A stretch of 51,114 nt of DNA from an uncultured Spirochaetota bacterium (GTDB lineage Bacteria; Spirochaetota; Spirochaetia; Treponematales; UBA12059): assembly GCA_937873275.1 (NCBI GenBank), contig CALMRC010000039.1, forward strand, positions 1 to 51,114, given 5' to 3'. Shown here piece after piece: positions 34,868-44,224 of the stretch; within the stretch, counting starts at the first letter, position 1; every line of letters starts with the position of its first letter. Below the pieces are notes generated by a model that searched no databases, had not been told where the DNA came from, and worked only from the letters and a program-made list of their open reading frames with translations. The translations under genes were made by a program, and so were the position numbers.

Positions 34868-35856
34868 CGGGTCCCCCGATCGTCCGCGCACTCCATCCGG
34901 AACAGGGGGTCCAGCATCTCGGCGGCCATGTCGTCGAAGGTGTAGATCCCCTTCCGACCCCGGATCCACCGGAGGGCCTCCAGGGCACCCCGGGCGAAGA
35001 GGTCCCGGGACCGGGCTTCGTGGGTCAGGGTCATGGTCTCCGACGGCGCGTCCAGGAGGACCTCGTGGAAGCCGACCTCGTAGCCCGTGCGGAGGGAGGC
35101 CACGGAGACCTTCCCCGGCGAGGCGGGGGCCAGGGACCAGCCCGTGTAGCGGGGGCAGCCCTCCACCAGGGCGGCGGCCAGGGACTTGGCCGTGCCGCTG
35201 GGGGCGTCGGCCTTCTTGTTGTGGTGCTTTTCCGTGATGCCCAGGTCCGCCTCGGGATACGACGCGGCGAAGCGGGCCAGAACCAGGGCCAGGCGCCGCA
35301 TCAGGGCCGCGGCCAGGGAGAAGTTCGGGGCCGTGAGCACCCCGATCCGGTCCCCGACGATCTCCGCCAGGTCCGGAATGCTCCATCCGGAGGTCCCGAT
35401 GACAAGATCCGAGCCCGTCCGGACGGCCCACTCCACGTGGTCCCGGACGGCGTCGGCGTGGCTGGCGTCCAGGACCACGTCCACCGGGGACCGGGGGGCG
35501 TAGCCCCGGCCCAGGGCCCACGCTACGGTCAGGGACTTGGCGTCCTTGGCGTTCTCCAGGACCGCGGTCCCCAGGCGGCCGCGTCCGAAGATTCCGACCC
35601 GGAGGGGGCGGGCATCCGGATGACCGGAGCCCCGGGACCGGTCGTCCGGCTCCGAAGCTCGGGAAGAGGCCGGTCGGGGGGCCGCGGGCCGGTCCGCTTC
35701 CCGTCCCGGGAACGGCACGGGCTTCGAGGACTCGGGGGAAGTCACGATTCGGGGGAGTACGGTCGGAACGGCTTCCGGAGGGGAAGCCTCCCGCGGTCTC
35801 GGCTCCGAAGCCCTGAACAGGGTCCGGAACCCCGCGGATTGAAGGTCGTGCGCCAT
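34864..35856 (-). CDS. dapB: 4-hydroxy-tetrahydrodipicolinate reductase with N-terminal extension
   Basis: VGIFGRGRLGTAV; APNFSLAAALM; EKHHNKKADAPSGTAKSLA; SD GGAGG before ATG 35856. Confidence 0.92.
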   Translation of the reverse strand: MAHDLQSAGFRTLFRASEPRPREASPPEAVPTVLPRIVTSPESSKPVPFPGREADRPAAPRPASSRASEPDDRSRGSGHPDARPLRVGIFGRGRLGTAVLENAKDAKSLTVAWALGRGYAPRSPVDVVLDASHADAVRDHVEWAVRTGSDLVIGTSGWSIPDLAEIVGDRIGVLTAPNFSLAAALMRRLALVLARFAASYPEADLGITEKHHNKKADAPSGTAKSLAAALVEGCPRYTGWSLAPASPGKVSVASLRTGYEVGFHEVLLDAPSETMTLTHEARSRDLFARGALEALRWIRGRKGIYTFDDMAAEMLDPLFRMECADDRGTR

Positions 35857-35943
35857 GGCGCCTCCAATCCGAGGGAGGTCCCATGGGCGAACGCGAATCC
35901 CATACCCCGCGGTACGGGACCGCGGCGCATTCGTCGGGAAAAG

Positions 35944-36132
35944 CGATGCATCCCTCTGGCACTCCGCGGGCGGCTTGGTTTTGCCCGCGACAGCCGCCGG
36001 GTATTAGCCCGGACGTCCAAGTCGGCCCGGGAACGGTCCCGGACCTTCCTTCGGCGATCCTCCCCTTTCGACCGGGATCGGCGGGAACCGTTCCCTAGCC
36101 CGGCGTACTCCTGGGGATCGCTCCTCCATCGG
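35944..36132 (-). promoter_or_regulatory. Lysine riboswitch (L box) upstream of dapB
   Basis: Minus strand GGAGGAGCGATCCCCAGGAGTACGCC, GAAAGGGGAGGATCGCCGAAG, GGCTGTC...GGAGTGCCAGAGGGATGCATCG match L-box blocks; P1 CGATG/CATCG pairs. Confidence 0.88.
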
Positions 36133-36183
36133 TAGCCTGGACCATACCACAGGCCGGAAGGCGGCGGCAAGGGGGAGGGCGAT

Positions 36184-36219
36184 GGACCGTGGACAGTGGT
36201 CGGTGGACAGTTGACAGTG
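36184..36219. repeat. Degenerate GTGRACR heptamer array, copy 1
   Basis: GTGGACAGTGGTCGGTGGACAGTTGACAGTG; shares a 17-nt block with copy 3. Confidence 0.7.
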
Positions 36220-36280
36220 TATGGGCAAGCGGGCGCTGTCCACGGTCGCGCTATCTGTTCTATACTTCCCGCGCAACGCC

Positions 36281-37492
36281 ATGGAAACCATCCGGACCGT
36301 CTTCAAGATCGGACTCGGCCCCTCCAGCAGCCACACCATGGGCCCCGCCCGGGCGGCGGAGTCCTTCCTGGAACGGGCCTCCGGGAGCCGGTACGCGGTG
36401 ACCCTCTTCGGATCCCTCGCGGCCACGGGCCGGGGGCATCTCACGGATGAGGCCCTCCGGAAAGTCCTGGGGCCGGAGGTCCGGTTCGAGTGGAAGCCGG
36501 AAGTGCTCCTGCCCGGCCACCCGAACGCCCTGAAGCTCGAGGCCCTCGACGAGGCCGGCCGGACCGTCCTCTCGGAAACCTGGTTCAGCGTCGGCGGGGG
36601 GGAGGTGACCCGGACCCCCGGCGTCCGGACGACGGAAAGCCGGTACGACCGGGACACCATGGACGGGATCCTGGCCTGGTGCCGGAGCCGGGGACGCAAC
36701 CTGTGGGAATACGTCGCGGAGAGGGAGGATCCCGGGATCTGGGACTACCTGGAGGAAGCGTGGAGGGCCATGCAGGATTCGGTGCGGAACGGCCTGGATC
36801 ACGAGAGCCGCCTGCCCGGCCCCCTGGGAGTGTCCCGCAAGGCCTCCGCGTACTTCACCAAGTCCCAGCTCCAGGGGGACCCGATTCGGGCCCGGACCCG
36901 GCTCTTCGCCTACGCCCTGGCCGTGGCGGAAGAAAACGCCTCGGGAGGGCGGGTCGTCACGGCTCCCACCTGCGGGTCCTGCGGGGTTCTGCCCGCGGTG
37001 CTGTACCTTCTCCAGGAGTACTACAAGTTCAGCGAAAAGCGCCTGCTCCACGCCCTGGCCACGGCGGGGCTGGTGGGGAACCTCATCCGGCACAACGCCT
37101 CCATCTCCGGGGCGGAGGTGGGCTGCCAGGGGGAGATCGGCTCGGCCTGCGCCATGGCCGCCGCGGCCGCGGCCCAGCTCTTCGGCGGGACTCCGGCCCA
37201 GGTGGAGTACGCCGGCGAGATGGGCCTGGAGCACCACCTCGGGCTGACCTGCGATCCCATCGGCGGACTGGTGCAGATTCCCTGCATCGAGCGGAACGCC
37301 TTCGCGGCAGCCCGGGCCCTGGACGCCGCGGAATACGCCCTCCTGTCCGACGGGAGCCACCGGGTGAGCTTTGACCGGGTCGTGGAAGTCATGCGACGGA
37401 CGGGCCATGACCTCCCGAATCTGTACCGGGAGACGGCCCTGGGGGGATTGGCGGCGGAGGGGGAACGGTGGACGGCGGACAGTGAACGATGA
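36281..37492 (+). CDS. sdaA: L-serine dehydratase
   Basis: [63 protein letters not shown]. Confidence 0.95.
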   Translation: METIRTVFKIGLGPSSSHTMGPARAAESFLERASGSRYAVTLFGSLAATGRGHLTDEALRKVLGPEVRFEWKPEVLLPGHPNALKLEALDEAGRTVLSETWFSVGGGEVTRTPGVRTTESRYDRDTMDGILAWCRSRGRNLWEYVAEREDPGIWDYLEEAWRAMQDSVRNGLDHESRLPGPLGVSRKASAYFTKSQLQGDPIRARTRLFAYALAVAEENASGGRVVTAPTCGSCGVLPAVLYLLQEYYKFSEKRLLHALATAGLVGNLIRHNASISGAEVGCQGEIGSACAMAAAAAAQLFGGTPAQVEYAGEMGLEHHLGLTCDPIGGLVQIPCIERNAFAAARALDAAEYALLSDGSHRVSFDRVVEVMRRTGHDLPNLYRETALGGLAAEGERWTADSER

Positions 37493-37545
37493 ACGGTGAA
37501 GGATTCCGGTTTCCTGCCTTATTCACCCATTCACCCATTCACCCT
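37463..37545. repeat. Degenerate GTGRACR array, copy 2, with downstream ATTCACCC x3
   Basis: GGTGGACGGCGGACAGTGAACGATGAACGGTGAA and three tandem ATTCACCC at 37521-37544. Confidence 0.7.
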
Positions 37546-37548
37546 AGA

Positions 37549-39327
37549 TCACACCTCCTCCGCCTCCTCGGCTTCCTCGACGCAGGAGTCCGGAGCCGCG
37601 GCGGATTGGCCCGGGGCCGCGACGGCTCCCAGGGACAGGCCCCGTAGGATCTCCTCGACCTGACCGGAGGCCCCGACCGGGTCGTCCAGGGAACACCCGT
37701 ATCGGAAGTACCCGCAGTCCTCCTCGACCCGGCGCACCGTGACGGACAGGGGAACCCGGCGTTCCCCCTCGGCGGTGATGGGCAGGAGCAGGCTCAGGGA
37801 TAGCCGCGTTCCGGGATCGATCCGTCCGGGGGAGACTAGGAGGAGTCCCGAGGGGGACAGGTCCCCGAGGTGGCCCAGGGGTTCCCCCCGGGAATCGAAG
37901 ATTTCCAGGTTGTAGAGGAGCTCCTCCCGCCGTTCCCTCCGGCCCAGTCGGCCCTGGGCGATGTCTCCGTCCGCCCGATACCTCCGGAGGACCCGGTTTC
38001 GGTCCAGGCCTCCGTTCTTCAGGTACCCCGCCAGCTGGGCCAGGACCCGGGCGGACCGCTCCGCGTCCTGGACGGAGGTCTCCGATTCCCGGGCCGCCTC
38101 CAGGATGGCCTCGTAGGCCGTGGTCTGTTCCCGGAAGGAGGACGCGAACCCGTCCAGCAAGCCCGCCGCCCCGGCCGCGGATTCGGAGGCCTGGGAGGAT
38201 CCCTCCGCCTGCTCCTCGAAGATTCCGTCGAACCGGGACAGTCGGTCCTCGACCTCCCGGATCCGGGCGTCGATGGCGTCGAAGGAGGACCGGGTCCGGG
38301 ACAGCGAGCGGTCCAGCTTTTCCGAGTGCGAGGCGACCTGTCCGGACAGGGTGCCGGATTCCCGGATGCCCGTGGTCACGGAGCCCAGGACCTTCCCGAT
38401 GTCCTCCAGGGCCTTCCGACTGGCCTCGGAGAGGTTCCGAACCTCCGCGGCGATCACCGCGAAACCGGCCCCCCGGGTCCCGGCCCGGGCGGCCTCGATG
38501 GACGCGTTGGTGGCCAGGATGTGGGTCCGCTCGACGATGTCCGCGATCCCCGCCAGACTCTCTGCGATCCGGTCCGCCTCCTCGGACTCCTTCCGGGCGG
38601 TCTGGGCCAGCCGGGACAGAAGGCGCTCGAGCTCCGCCGCCGCGGAGCCGGTGGCCGCGACCCCCTCCCGGCCGTCCCGGGCCTCGCGGGCGGCGTCCCG
38701 GCTCAGGTCCACCAGGAGCGACAGCTCCGACCGGGATTCCGCCGCCGTCCGGGCGAGGCGGGAGGCCGTTTCCGCGCTCCCGGCCATCCGCTCCCGCAGA
38801 CGGCCCAGCTCCTCGTTCGTCCGGGACTGGTCCTCGAAAAACTCCACGACCTGCCCCCGCAGTCGGGTGAGCATCTCCAGGTCCCTCCGGGCGAGGCCGG
38901 AAAGATGCTGGGCGGAGAACAGGATGTCCGAAGAAAAGAGGTCGAACTTGACCGCCGACCGCTGGAGGAGGGCGATGTCCTGGTTCAGGGCCTCCAACAG
39001 GTCGACGTGCCAGGCCAGGGTACGATCCCCGGAAGCGGAGGCCGCCAGCCGGGCCAGGTCGACCATTCCGTTCTCGGGATCGGCCGATTCCCCCGCGCGG
39101 ACGACCGGACCCCGACTCCGTCGAAGGGCGCCGAAAGCCCGGAGCCCGGCAGCCGCCGAGACCAGGGCTAGTACGGCCGCCGCGGCCCGCGCCGGACGCC
39201 CGAAGCCGGCTACCTCCAGGGCCGACGCGCCGGAGAGGCCCGCCGCCAGGAACGCGGACAGGCCCGAGAGGAGACCCGCCGCCCGGTTTTGAAGCCCGAT
39301 CCGGGCGCCGTTCCGATGCTTTTTCAT
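37549..39327 (-). CDS. Methyl-accepting chemotaxis-type signalling protein with C-terminal PilZ domain
   Basis: IVERTHILATNASIEAARAGTRGAGFAVIAAEVRNLSEASRKA; C-terminal RRERREELLYNLEIFDSRGEPLGHLGDLSPSGLLLVSP PilZ pattern. Confidence 0.88.
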   Translation of the reverse strand: MKKHRNGARIGLQNRAAGLLSGLSAFLAAGLSGASALEVAGFGRPARAAAAVLALVSAAAGLRAFGALRRSRGPVVRAGESADPENGMVDLARLAASASGDRTLAWHVDLLEALNQDIALLQRSAVKFDLFSSDILFSAQHLSGLARRDLEMLTRLRGQVVEFFEDQSRTNEELGRLRERMAGSAETASRLARTAAESRSELSLLVDLSRDAAREARDGREGVAATGSAAAELERLLSRLAQTARKESEEADRIAESLAGIADIVERTHILATNASIEAARAGTRGAGFAVIAAEVRNLSEASRKALEDIGKVLGSVTTGIRESGTLSGQVASHSEKLDRSLSRTRSSFDAIDARIREVEDRLSRFDGIFEEQAEGSSQASESAAGAAGLLDGFASSFREQTTAYEAILEAARESETSVQDAERSARVLAQLAGYLKNGGLDRNRVLRRYRADGDIAQGRLGRRERREELLYNLEIFDSRGEPLGHLGDLSPSGLLLVSPGRIDPGTRLSLSLLLPITAEGERRVPLSVTVRRVEEDCGYFRYGCSLDDPVGASGQVEEILRGLSLGAVAAPGQSAAAPDSCVEEAEEAEEV

Positions 39328-39430
39328 GGATATCAAGTTTAGTGTTTTTTTTCGAGATTGCACGGGATTGCGCAAAGTCCCGCCCGAGGTCCATCGTTCC
39401 GGCAAGGACCTCCGGACCGCTTCGCCGTTC

Positions 39431-39913
39431 CTACCGGGACTCTTCGAAGAAGGCTTCCGGGCCGGGATACCGGAAGCGCTTTCGGGCGATGTGCTCGGGC
39501 ACGGTGAAGTACACCACCTTCGCCTCGCTTCCGACGGCGCCGTCCCCGTCGAACAGGGTGGAGACCACGACCGCGCGGTTTCCGTCCATCCTCTCGAGCC
39601 GTGCCCGGAGGGTCACGGGGCCTTTGGCGATGAGGACAGGAGCCTTGTAGTCGACCGAGAGGTTCGCGGTCCAGCCCGCGGTCCTCGCCTGGGTGAAGAC
39701 CACCCAGGAGGCGATCTCGTCGTGGGCCGTGGCCTGGATTCCCCCGTGCAGGACCCCCTCGAACCCGGTGTAGTCCGGGCCGGCATTCCAGGTCGTGACC
39801 AGGTCCCCGCCGTCCTCGAAGAACTCGAGGGCCAGGCCGATGGAGTTTCTCGGGGAGCAGCCGAAGCAGCGGGAACCCGGGTCGGTCCGAAACGGATTGA
39901 TGACCTTTCTCAT
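39431..39913 (-). CDS. PaaI-type thioesterase (hotdog fold)
   Basis: CFGCSPRNSIGLALEF; FEGVLHGGIQATAHDEIASWV. Confidence 0.88.
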   Translation of the reverse strand: MRKVINPFRTDPGSRCFGCSPRNSIGLALEFFEDGGDLVTTWNAGPDYTGFEGVLHGGIQATAHDEIASWVVFTQARTAGWTANLSVDYKAPVLIAKGPVTLRARLERMDGNRAVVVSTLFDGDGAVGSEAKVVYFTVPEHIARKRFRYPGPEAFFEESR

Positions 39914-39978
39914 GGATCCTCCGGCATCACAGTACCGGCGCCGGAACGGGCTTTCAAGACGCCCCGGCCCGGGAGTCT

Positions 39979-40701
39979 TCAGCTTCCCGGCACGCTGCCC
40001 GCGGGCGGCGTTTTTGGGGGATCCGCGTACTCCACCTGGACTTCCGTCAGCCACTTCACCCACTTCGATCCGGCCAGGGACGGGAAGACCGCCCGGACGG
40101 GGAACCCGTGGAGCACCGGCACGGGGCGGCCCTCGGCGAACTCGTAGGCCAGGAAATTGCCCGGCGCCCGGGCGTCCTCCATGCTCACCCAGGCGGAGTA
40201 GCCGTCGGCGCTGACCAGGTTCACGCCCTTCGCGTCCTCCAGGGGGCCCGCTAGGTCCAGGAGGGCCGACAGGGAGGCCCCCGCCCAGACCGCGTTGTCC
40301 TCGAAGTATCCCGGGCAGACCAGGGTGGACCGGGAACGTACGCGGGGGAGGGTGCGCAGTTCGTCGAAGTCGAGGGACAGGGGGTTCCGGACCGCCCCCG
40401 TGACCGCCAGCCGCCAGGAGGCGAAGTCCACCCGGACCGCGGTCCCGGTCACGTGGAGCCCCGAATCGGGATCGAGCTCCGCGTAGCCGGGGATGAAGGA
40501 GGGCAGCCCGGGAGGGATCACGGGAGTCAGGTCGGACCGGGTCCGGGCCGGGAAGAACTCCGGATCCGCGGATGCGGGACCTTGGTCCGGGGATGCGGGA
40601 GATCGGGAGGTGGAGGGCGAGGCCAGGCCGCAGGCCGAAAGGCCGAAAACCAGGGCCGCCGCGAGGATCGAGGTTCCGAGGACGGTTTTGCGAGCTTGCA
40701 T
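39979..40701 (-). CDS. Molybdopterin-dependent oxidoreductase (sulfite oxidase-type fold), lipoprotein
   Basis: Lipobox LSACG; LVCPGYFEDNAVWAGASLSALLDLAG; VPVLHGFPVRAVFPSLAGSKWVKWLTEV. Confidence 0.88.
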   Translation of the reverse strand: MQARKTVLGTSILAAALVFGLSACGLASPSTSRSPASPDQGPASADPEFFPARTRSDLTPVIPPGLPSFIPGYAELDPDSGLHVTGTAVRVDFASWRLAVTGAVRNPLSLDFDELRTLPRVRSRSTLVCPGYFEDNAVWAGASLSALLDLAGPLEDAKGVNLVSADGYSAWVSMEDARAPGNFLAYEFAEGRPVPVLHGFPVRAVFPSLAGSKWVKWLTEVQVEYADPPKTPPAGSVPGS

Positions 40702-41060
40702 CACGGTTTCCTCCCGGCCGCCCGCTCCGGGGCGGGAACGGAAAGTAAAAGACCCAGCGTGAAGCGCAGGGCCTCCTCGTCCCAAGGCTCCTCCGCGGCG
40801 GGAAGGGCGAAGAAGGTCCAGGTTCTGCCGGCATCCCGCCCGAGGGGGACGAAGTCCGCGAGGGGTATCCCGGAATCCCGGGCGGACCGGATGACCCCGG
40901 GATCGGACTTGATGCCGACCCCGCCTTCCATGAGGCATAGGCGCATCCGGCCGTACTCGAACCAGGCCGGGTACCCGAACATCTTCCGCTACCGTACGGG
41001 AAGGATCTGGGGTAGGGTGTCGTCCAGCCATCGCTCACAGGACGGGTTCCAGGAAGCCAT
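40701..41060 (-). pseudogene. TfoX/Sxy-like gene interrupted by in-frame TAG
   Basis: MASWNPSCERWLDDTLPQILPVR*RKMFGYPAWFEYGRMRLCLMEGGVGIK; AAGGAG SD before ATG 41060; TAG at 40991-40989. Confidence 0.65.
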
Positions 41061-41244
41061 CGGATCTCCTTGTATGCTGGGCGGGCATACCGTGGATTCT
41101 TCCACTAAGATACTCATTCGGTAGTCGAATCAAAAAGTCAGAATTGGGGGCCCCTTCATCGCGCCGGGATAGTGGCCGTACCGCCCGCTTCGGGTATACT
41201 GGAAACGGGATGCTTCCCCGCAGATCACCGTCAAGGAGAAGGCC

Positions 41245-42579
41245 GTGAAACTGAAACCCTGGGTTCCCCGCGAGGCGGTGAAGATCGAGCTGGGACGGCA
41301 GAGCCGAGTCTTTCTGGGGGTAACCGCCTTGCTGGGGCCCGCGTATGCCCGGTTCGTCCTTCGCCTGTCCCGGATCGGCGTCGAGGGACGGGAACGCCTG
41401 GCCGAGGAATACCGCCGATCCGCCGCGGACGAGGGGCGGTTCATCCTGGCGTACCGCCATCCCGGGGACGCGGATCCTCACCTGGTCTTCCACGTCCTGA
41501 CGAACCTGATCCGGGGCCGGGCGCCGGCCACGGAACCCGACGGCCGCCCCGGGGCCTGGTATCCCTCGGGCACGGAGGTCCAGCTCTGGGCCAGCCCCCT
41601 GGTGCTCTGGGCCCTCCGGAACGCCGGGATCGTGCCGGTGCGCCACGGTGCCGTGGACCGGGCGGTCCTGGACTACCTGGTTCGCGCCGTGTCCGAGCGG
41701 CGGAGGCCCATGGCCATCGCGCCGGAGGGCATGGCCACCCTCAACGGCGGGATCCTGCCGGAGTTGGACCCGGGGACCACCCGTATCGCCCTGCTGGCCG
41801 CGGAGCGCCTGGCCTCCTCGGACAACCCCGTGCCGGTCCGCATCCTGCCCCTGGCCATCGAGTATTCCTACGAGCGTACGACCAGCCCCGCCCGTCTCGG
41901 CCGCTTCCTGGACCGCCTGGAACGCAGGATCGGCCTGGACCGGTCCGCCCCGGGAAATGAAACCCCGGAGGCGATCAAGGCCCGGCTTCTGGCGATCTGG
42001 GAACGACTGGTCGACGTCGCGGAGAAGTCCTTCGCCCGGTCCTGGGGTCTCAAGCCGGCCCCGGCGGGCTCGGCTCTCGCGGAGCGGCTTGCGGTTCTCC
42101 TGGACGCCTCGATCTCCCGGATGGAGTCGTTCTACGGCGTGCCGCCCGCGGCTACCCTAAAAGCCCGGATCCTGAACATCCGGGCGGAGTCCCTGCGCAG
42201 GGTCTTCTATTCCCGGGAGGAGTTGGCGGCCATGAGTCCCCTGGAGCTCGGTGCCGCCCGCCGGGGCGCCGCGGAAGCCTATTTCCTGGACAAGATCTAC
42301 ATGACCGCCGCCCTGGGGCAGTTCCTGGATCCGGGGTACCTGGACGGGACCCCCCACTTCAACCGCCTGGTGGAGACGGCTCAGAATCTCCACGACTTCG
42401 CCAACCGGTTGGAGGGCATGGAGCTCAAGCACCGGTCCAAGTACTTCCGCAAGGACGCCCGGGTCATCGTGGGCGAACCCATCGAGGTCTCCCGCCGGCC
42501 CGGGGAGGGCCGGAAGGAGGCCGCCGAGCGGGTGGAGCGGGAACTGGAGGAGGGTTTCCGACGGTTGATACGGCATTGA
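41245..42579 (+). CDS. Acyltransferase-like protein (PlsC-type motifs)
   Basis: RHPGDADP (HX4D-like) and APEGMATLNGG motifs. Confidence 0.65.
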   Translation: MKLKPWVPREAVKIELGRQSRVFLGVTALLGPAYARFVLRLSRIGVEGRERLAEEYRRSAADEGRFILAYRHPGDADPHLVFHVLTNLIRGRAPATEPDGRPGAWYPSGTEVQLWASPLVLWALRNAGIVPVRHGAVDRAVLDYLVRAVSERRRPMAIAPEGMATLNGGILPELDPGTTRIALLAAERLASSDNPVPVRILPLAIEYSYERTTSPARLGRFLDRLERRIGLDRSAPGNETPEAIKARLLAIWERLVDVAEKSFARSWGLKPAPAGSALAERLAVLLDASISRMESFYGVPPAATLKARILNIRAESLRRVFYSREELAAMSPLELGAARRGAAEAYFLDKIYMTAALGQFLDPGYLDGTPHFNRLVETAQNLHDFANRLEGMELKHRSKYFRKDARVIVGEPIEVSRRPGEGRKEAAERVERELEEGFRRLIRH

Positions 42580-42714
42580 CGGTGATCGGTGGACAGTGGT
42601 CGGTGAACGGAAGCGGCTTCGGAACGCGGCCGGCGCCAACGCTTTAGCGTTGAATGCGGCCGCGATCGCGTCTCCCCTCCGTCCACCGTTCACCGTTCAC
42701 CGTCCACCGCCCAC
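42578..42714. repeat. Degenerate GTGRACR array, copy 3, in inverted arms between convergent genes
   Basis: GGTGATCGGTGGACAGTGGTCGGTGAACGG and GTCCACCGTTCACCGTTCACCGTCCACCG. Confidence 0.75.
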
Positions 42715-44015
42715 GACAGTGTCCGCGATGCGAAAAGCTCCTCCAGGGAGCGGAGGTACTCCTCCTTCGTGAACTCCGGCTTGAAGCCCCGGCGCAGTTC
42801 CCGGGCCTTGGCGGCCCCGTCCCGGGCCAGCTCGAAGGCCGCGGCGGCCAGGATCCGGGCGGGCTCCCGGAAGGCCCGGACCGGGTCCGAGACCCGGAAA
42901 TCGGAGGCGTGGATGGTGCCCGAGAAGCCCGCGTATCCGAGCTGGCAGGTCGGGACCAGGGCCGCCACGTCCCCGATGTCGTCGCTGGCGAAGGACCGGT
43001 CCCGGAAGTCGATGTCCTTTTCCGCCAGGACGGTTCGGGCGGCCGCCCCGAGGACCTCCCCCAGGGCGGGATCGGGCCGGAAGGGCATGTAGCCCGGGGA
43101 GTTGTCGATCCGGACGGACGCGCCCAGGGCGACGGCCCCGGCGGCCAGGGCCCGGTCCACCTTGGCGTCCGCGTCCCGGATGGCCGGCCAGGAAGCCCCC
43201 CGCACGTAGGTCTCCAGGACCGCGGTGTCCGGGACGGTGTTCACCGTGGTCCCCCCGGTCTTCATCACCGGGTGCACCCGGATGTGGTCGTCGTCCCGGA
43301 AGGTCTCCCTCTGGGCGTGGATCGCCAGCAGGGCCAGGGACGCCGCGTTCAGGGCGTTGATTCCCTTCTCGGGCCAGGCCCCCGCGTGGGCGCTCCGGCC
43401 CAGGAAGGTGGCGCGTTTGGCCAGGAAGCCGTTCAGGGTGCCGTTGACCGTGGCGACCCTCTCCGGGGAATCGGACATGGAGTGGTACTTGAGGGCCACG
43501 GTCGCGTCGTCCAGGACCCCCAGGCGGATCATCTCCTGCTTCCCCGAGAGGAAGCGTACCTTCCCCTCGGCGCGGAGGGACAGGCGGTACTCCATCTCCA
43601 GGAATTCCTCCGCGGGGGTTCCCAGGAAGACCAGCCGGGCCTTTTCCCGCTCCGGGACCCCCGCCTCCGCCAGGGCCCGGAAGACCGCGAGCATGACGGC
43701 CATCTGGGCGTGGTGCCCGCAGGAGTGGGCCACCCCGCCGGCGGCCCCGGAGGTGAGGATGGCGTCCAGGTCCGCGATCAGGAAGATCCCGGGGGCGTCC
43801 GGGGGGCCGAGGTCCGCCCGGATTCCCGTCCGGGCGATGCCGGTCCGGACCCGGGCTCCCGTGTCCCGGAGCGCCTTCTCCAGGAGGGCGGCGGTCCTCT
43901 CCTCCCGGAACCCGAGCTCCGGGTGGGCGGCCAGGTCCGCCGCGAGGCCCTCCGCGTCCGCCGAGCCCCGTTCCAGGGCCTTCAACACCTCGCCGAATCC
44001 GGAATTCCCGCCCAT
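42690..44015 (-). CDS. M20 family amidohydrolase/peptidase
   Basis: HPELGFREERTAALLEKAL; AHSCGHHAQMAVMLAVFRAL; VFLGTPAEEF; GRSAHAGAWPEKGINALNA. Confidence 0.93.
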   Translation of the reverse strand: MGGNSGFGEVLKALERGSADAEGLAADLAAHPELGFREERTAALLEKALRDTGARVRTGIARTGIRADLGPPDAPGIFLIADLDAILTSGAAGGVAHSCGHHAQMAVMLAVFRALAEAGVPEREKARLVFLGTPAEEFLEMEYRLSLRAEGKVRFLSGKQEMIRLGVLDDATVALKYHSMSDSPERVATVNGTLNGFLAKRATFLGRSAHAGAWPEKGINALNAASLALLAIHAQRETFRDDDHIRVHPVMKTGGTTVNTVPDTAVLETYVRGASWPAIRDADAKVDRALAAGAVALGASVRIDNSPGYMPFRPDPALGEVLGAAARTVLAEKDIDFRDRSFASDDIGDVAALVPTCQLGYAGFSGTIHASDFRVSDPVRAFREPARILAAAAFELARDGAAKARELRRGFKPEFTKEEYLRSLEELFASRTLSWAVDGER

Positions 44016-44224
44016 CCCTTCCTCCTTGGCCCGATCTTCGTGACACTACCCTAGTTCCGTGGGGGAACTTTTTCAACCGGCCGCCGGAGCCGCGGGACGA
44101 CCCCGACCGGAATCCTGACTAATCGCTATTGATTTGCCCCGAGGGCATAGCATATTCTTAATCTTTACGGTGAACCGAGGGATCGCGACCCGCGTCGCGC
44201 CCGATGTATCGCGAGGAGGTTTCC

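Noticed and set aside
36184-37545. CRISPR array from the GTGRACR repeats
   Set aside because: Units are short, degenerate and contiguous, without unique spacers or cas genes.
40701-41060. Pyrrolysine-encoded amber codon
   Set aside because: No evidence for pyl genes in the window; nonsense mutation or sequencing error is simpler.
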